Assembly (NCBI RefSeq): GCF_000297775.1
Contig: NZ_JH815515.1
Span: forward strand, 173,700 to 236,021
From: Sutterella wadsworthensis 2_1_59BFAA
GTDB lineage: Bacteria; Pseudomonadota; Gammaproteobacteria; Burkholderiales; Burkholderiaceae_F
Direction: 5' to 3'
Length of the DNA stretch: 62,322 nt
Position 1 is the stretch's first letter. Each line of letters opens with the position of its first letter. Position numbers and translations under genes: made by a program. Shown here in pieces: positions 59,872-62,322 of the stretch. Below the pieces are notes generated by a model. That model saw only the letters and a program-made list of their open reading frames with translations, was not told the DNA's origin and ran no database searches.

Positions 59872-60984
59872 ATGAAAAGACAAGTCAATGCCTGCCGGCT
59901 GCTCACGCCCGGCCCCGTCTCCATTGAAGCATCCGTCCTCGAGGCCATGACCTGCTGTCCGTCTCCCGCTGATGCCGCATTCATCTCGATGATGGAGGAC
60001 GTGCGCAGTCGTCTCCTGCGTGTCGCGGGCATGCGTCCCGCCGAATACGCCGCTGTCCTGATGGCGGGTCCCTGCGCCTTCGCGCTCGAAGCTGCGCTCA
60101 CGACGCTCATCCCTGAGGAGAGCCGTGTGCTCGTCGTCTGCAACGGCGCCCGCGCTGAAGCCGCCTGCCGCATGCTCGCGCGTGCGGACATTGCGTTCGA
60201 GAAGCTCGAGACGGGATTCGAACAGGCTGCGGGCGCGGCCGAGATCGCCATGCTTCTCGACGAACGTCCCGACATCACGCACGTCGCCGTCGTCCACGTC
60301 GACGCCGTCTCGGGACTCAGGAACGACCTCGGGAAAATCGGCCGTGCCGTCCGGGCGGAGGGCAGGACGTTCATCGTCGACGCAGGCGTCTCCTTCGGCG
60401 CCACAAGCATCGACGCGGAAGCGCTCGGCATCGACGTGCTCCTCTCGGTCGCGGACTGCGGCCTCAAAGGCGTCTCCGGCCTCTCCTTCGTGCTGGCCCG
60501 CCGCAACATTCTCGAGTCGTCCGAAGGACGGGCGCGCAGCGTCTCGCTCGACCTCTTCGAAGGCCTGCGCAGGCAGGAAGCCGGCATCGAAAACTCCCTG
60601 CCGCCTCAGGCCGTCTCCGCCCTGCATGCCGCGCTGGACGCTCTCGACAAGGAGGGCGGCTCCGCCGTGCGCGAGACGTCCTGTCGCGCGGCTGCCGAAA
60701 AGCTCGCCGCCGGCATGATCAGACTCGGCTTCGAGCCCTGTCTCGAGGAGGATGCGCGTAGCCCGCACGTACTCTCCTTCCTTCATCCTTCCGACACGTT
60801 CTCGTTCGAGCATCTGCAGTGCGTCCTCAGGGCCGCAGGCTGGCTCATTGCGTCCGCCGCCATTGAAAACCGGTCCGTCGTCAGCCTCTCGACGCTCTCG
60901 GGCATCGACGACACGGAAGCCGACCGCCTGCTCGCCGTTTTCCACGAATACCTTGAGTCGCTCTGCGACTGCAGCACGAAATAA
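59872..60984 (+). CDS. Class V aminotransferase-like protein (PhnW-like) lacking the PLP lysine position
   Basis: A 370-residue fold-type I protein similar to 2-aminoethylphosphonate-pyruvate aminotransferase: RLLTPGPVSIEASVLEAM at the start, FIVDAGVSFGATSIDAEALGIDVLL with the Asp that contacts the pyridine nitrogen. In PhnW the next segment is SSANKCIQGVPG with the Schiff-base Lys. Here it is SVADCGLKGVSG, so Lys is replaced by Cys and a Lys occurs three residues later. Either the enzyme uses the shifted Lys or it is catalytically altered. ATG 59872 is preferred to TTG 59863. No other phosphonate gene is nearby. Confidence 0.72.
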   Translation: MKRQVNACRLLTPGPVSIEASVLEAMTCCPSPADAAFISMMEDVRSRLLRVAGMRPAEYAAVLMAGPCAFALEAALTTLIPEESRVLVVCNGARAEAACRMLARADIAFEKLETGFEQAAGAAEIAMLLDERPDITHVAVVHVDAVSGLRNDLGKIGRAVRAEGRTFIVDAGVSFGATSIDAEALGIDVLLSVADCGLKGVSGLSFVLARRNILESSEGRARSVSLDLFEGLRRQEAGIENSLPPQAVSALHAALDALDKEGGSAVRETSCRAAAEKLAAGMIRLGFEPCLEEDARSPHVLSFLHPSDTFSFEHLQCVLRAAGWLIASAAIENRSVVSLSTLSGIDDTEADRLLAVFHEYLESLCDCSTK

Positions 60985-61069
60985 TAGGTGCGTTAGGCCT
61001 TCATCTCTTGAAAAGGACGTGACAAGGGGCGGGTCCGCCGGGAACCGCCCCTTTCGCATCTCAATCGAT

Positions 61070-61970
61070 TCATCCAGCGCCGCCTACTTGGAGGAATTCC
61101 TCCATCATGAAGGCTTCGAGCGCTCCGCGCCAGGCCTTTCTCAATCCACAGGCGGGCGAATCAGCCAGAAGCTCGGCGGGCGTTGCGCGACGAATGCGGC
61201 TCTCGAAGATCCTAAGCGTGACGCCCGCACGTTCGTGCGGCGTCTTCGCCGCAGCCTCGAGCCAGGCCATGAAGGGCGCGATGCCGCCCGCCACCCAGGT
61301 CTGCGGCCTGTCGTCAAGGACGAGACGGAAGGCGCCCCACGGGCCCTCGAGCCTGACGGTCATCCCCTTCGGAACGTTCGGAACGACCTCGCCCGTATAG
61401 TCGCCAAGCCTGAGGGGCAGAAGCATGATCCTTCCCTTGTCGATACCCGCCACCGAGAACGGATGAAGCGGCTCTCCCTCGGTCGCGGCAAAGACGAACT
61501 GACCGGGAAGAACACGTCTGGAAAGCGGCGTCTCGACCACCCACCTGGTGGTGGCGCCCTCGCACGCCGTCTCGACGATCGTGCCTTCTTCGCGAAGCTT
61601 CGCGCCGGGACCTCTGAAGAGCAGGATCAGGGCGGCGACGCTGCCCGCAACCGTGATGATGAGGTTGAGCCAGCCGAAAGACATCATGAAGTCGGTCGTG
61701 TCCATCAGGCGCACGCAGTGCAGCGTGAGACCGAGAAAGACGATCGAGAGCACCTGGTGGAACTTGAGCCAGTGCGTGTAGCGAAGCGTCCGCACGACAG
61801 CCAGAAGGCAGAGGACGAGCATCGCCTAGGTAAGCCACTCGGCCGAGGTGTTGGCGATGGGCCTGAGCGAATTCCAGAGTCCTTCCCAGAAGCCGGGATC
61901 AGCCGCATGCACGACCTTGCCGGGCTTGGGCAGGTTGAAGAGCGCCAGCACGGGCGAAAAGATCGTCTTC
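61070..61970 (-). pseudogene. Ferric-reductase-like transmembrane/FAD oxidoreductase, interrupted
   Basis: Read on the minus strand from 61970, the frame encodes FSPVLALFNLPKPGKVVHAAD ... NTSAEWLT, then TAG at 61828-61826, then continues in the same frame as AMLVLCLLAVVRTLRYTHWLKFHQVLSIVFLGLTLH (heme/TM helices) and a FAD-binding region (PLSRRVLPGQFVF, HPFSVAGID, WVAGGIAPFMAWLE). The gene thus has an in-frame amber codon (CAG to TAG would explain it) and its 5' end is cut off by the TnpB element that ends at 61971. The NAD-binding tail is short. Non-functional unless the 3' part is translated alone from 61822. Confidence 0.75.
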
Positions 61971-62322
61971 CTAAACAACCTCACCACTGAAGTGGGAGGG
62001 TTTCGATACAGTCGAGGCTTTTCGCCTCGGGGTTGCCCCCGATGTGCTGTCACTCCGACCACGAAATCCTTGCTGACGCAGCCCTTGTACGGTAAGGGAC
62101 GGAATCCCCCGCCGTCGGAACCTCCCGAACTCGCGCTCGGTGATCCCTTCTCGGGCTTGAATGACTACGACACCGGCGTCAAGCCAGGCTGTTACTCCGG
62201 CTAGAACGGCCTCACGGATCCGTTCCGGGGCGTAGGTTTGTTTTTCAAGATCTGCGTACAACAGATTCAGACAAGCCGCCGCATCGCGGTCGATCCAGCG
62301 ATCGTCGTCATCGTTGCCCAAT
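61971..62322 (-). mobile_element. Second copy of the TnpB element, 3' end, runs off the window
   Basis: The last 116 codons of a TnpB gene, nearly identical to 20235-20584 (about seven base differences by eye over 350 bp). It keeps DRWIDRDAAACLN with the third RuvC Asp and the terminal hairpins. Both copies are identical up to GGTTGTTTAG and then diverge, fixing the element's right boundary at 20584 and at 61971. The guide implied by the flank is GAAGACGATCTTTTCGCCCG (minus strand, 61970-61951). It is inserted in the ferric-reductase-like gene. Confidence 0.88.

Noticed and set aside
1-62322. CRISPR arrays, tRNA and rRNA genes
   Set aside because: Looked for regular repeats with spacers and for cloverleaf or rRNA sequence; none was seen.

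Overview
The window is GC-rich bacterial chromosome. Its gene content fits a respiratory anaerobe or microaerophile of the Betaproteobacteria, most likely Sutterellaceae (Burkholderiales): a secreted fumarate-reductase-type flavoprotein, a molybdoenzyme iron-sulfur subunit, an octaheme MccA sulfite reductase, an FNR-like site, an anaerobe-type biotin synthase, and IS110/IS605-type elements. The lineage is an inference from gene content; no rRNA or tRNA gene was seen.

Layout. 1-1060: window-edge minus-strand ORF and a remnant IS4-type transposase. 1218-4209: class I ribonucleotide reductase (nrdA-nrdB, minus) behind a textbook pair of NrdR boxes. 4459-8148: tryptophan operon with an intact WWW leader peptide and attenuator, but trpE/trpG absent, trpD and trpC fused by a deletion, trpF probably intact, and trpB and trpA intact. 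8446-11411: thioredoxin-like protein, PepSY protein, LysE-type exporter with a possible attenuated leader, and a divergent DprA. 11412-16818: secreted FAD fumarate-reductase-like protein, a chimeric MFS/molybdoenzyme ORF, a four-cluster ferredoxin subunit and an AIM24-family protein. 17124-20584: small ORF, IS110-family element and an IS605-type TnpB gene. 20690-24588: universal stress protein, Hsp20, a truncated TOTE-type primase and an MFS exporter. 24773-30642: YbhGFSR-like efflux operon with its TetR regulator. 30855-40001: recC-recB-recD.

40215-52970 is the centre of interest: 13 co-directional genes that look like a complete sulfite-respiration locus. mccA encodes an octaheme cytochrome with seven CXXCH motifs plus one CX15CH motif. 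It is followed by a rhodanese-like protein, an FKBP-type isomerase (MccB), a TPR protein, an NrfC-like ferredoxin (MccC) and an NrfD-like quinol dehydrogenase (MccD). After an internal terminator come nosL-nosD-nosF-nosY-like copper genes, then ccmF, ccmH and a ccmG/tlpA-like gene. MccA of Wolinella is known to carry a heme-copper active site, so this locus appears to bring its own copper delivery and its own heme ligation machinery. The CcmH and CcmG-like proteins have each lost one of the two catalytic cysteines.

54066-62322: M20 peptidase, deoxyinosine-type DNA glycosylase, a small FMN-binding protein that could be the electron donor for the flavoprotein at 12015, a glycerol-dehydrogenase-like enzyme, type II-like BioB, a 49-residue membrane protein, a PhnW-like aminotransferase without the expected lysine, and a ferric-reductase-like gene broken by an amber codon and by a second copy of the TnpB element that runs off the window. 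Several genes are clearly damaged (trp, MFS/molybdoenzyme, TOTE, ferric reductase), so reductive decay or assembly error should be kept in mind.
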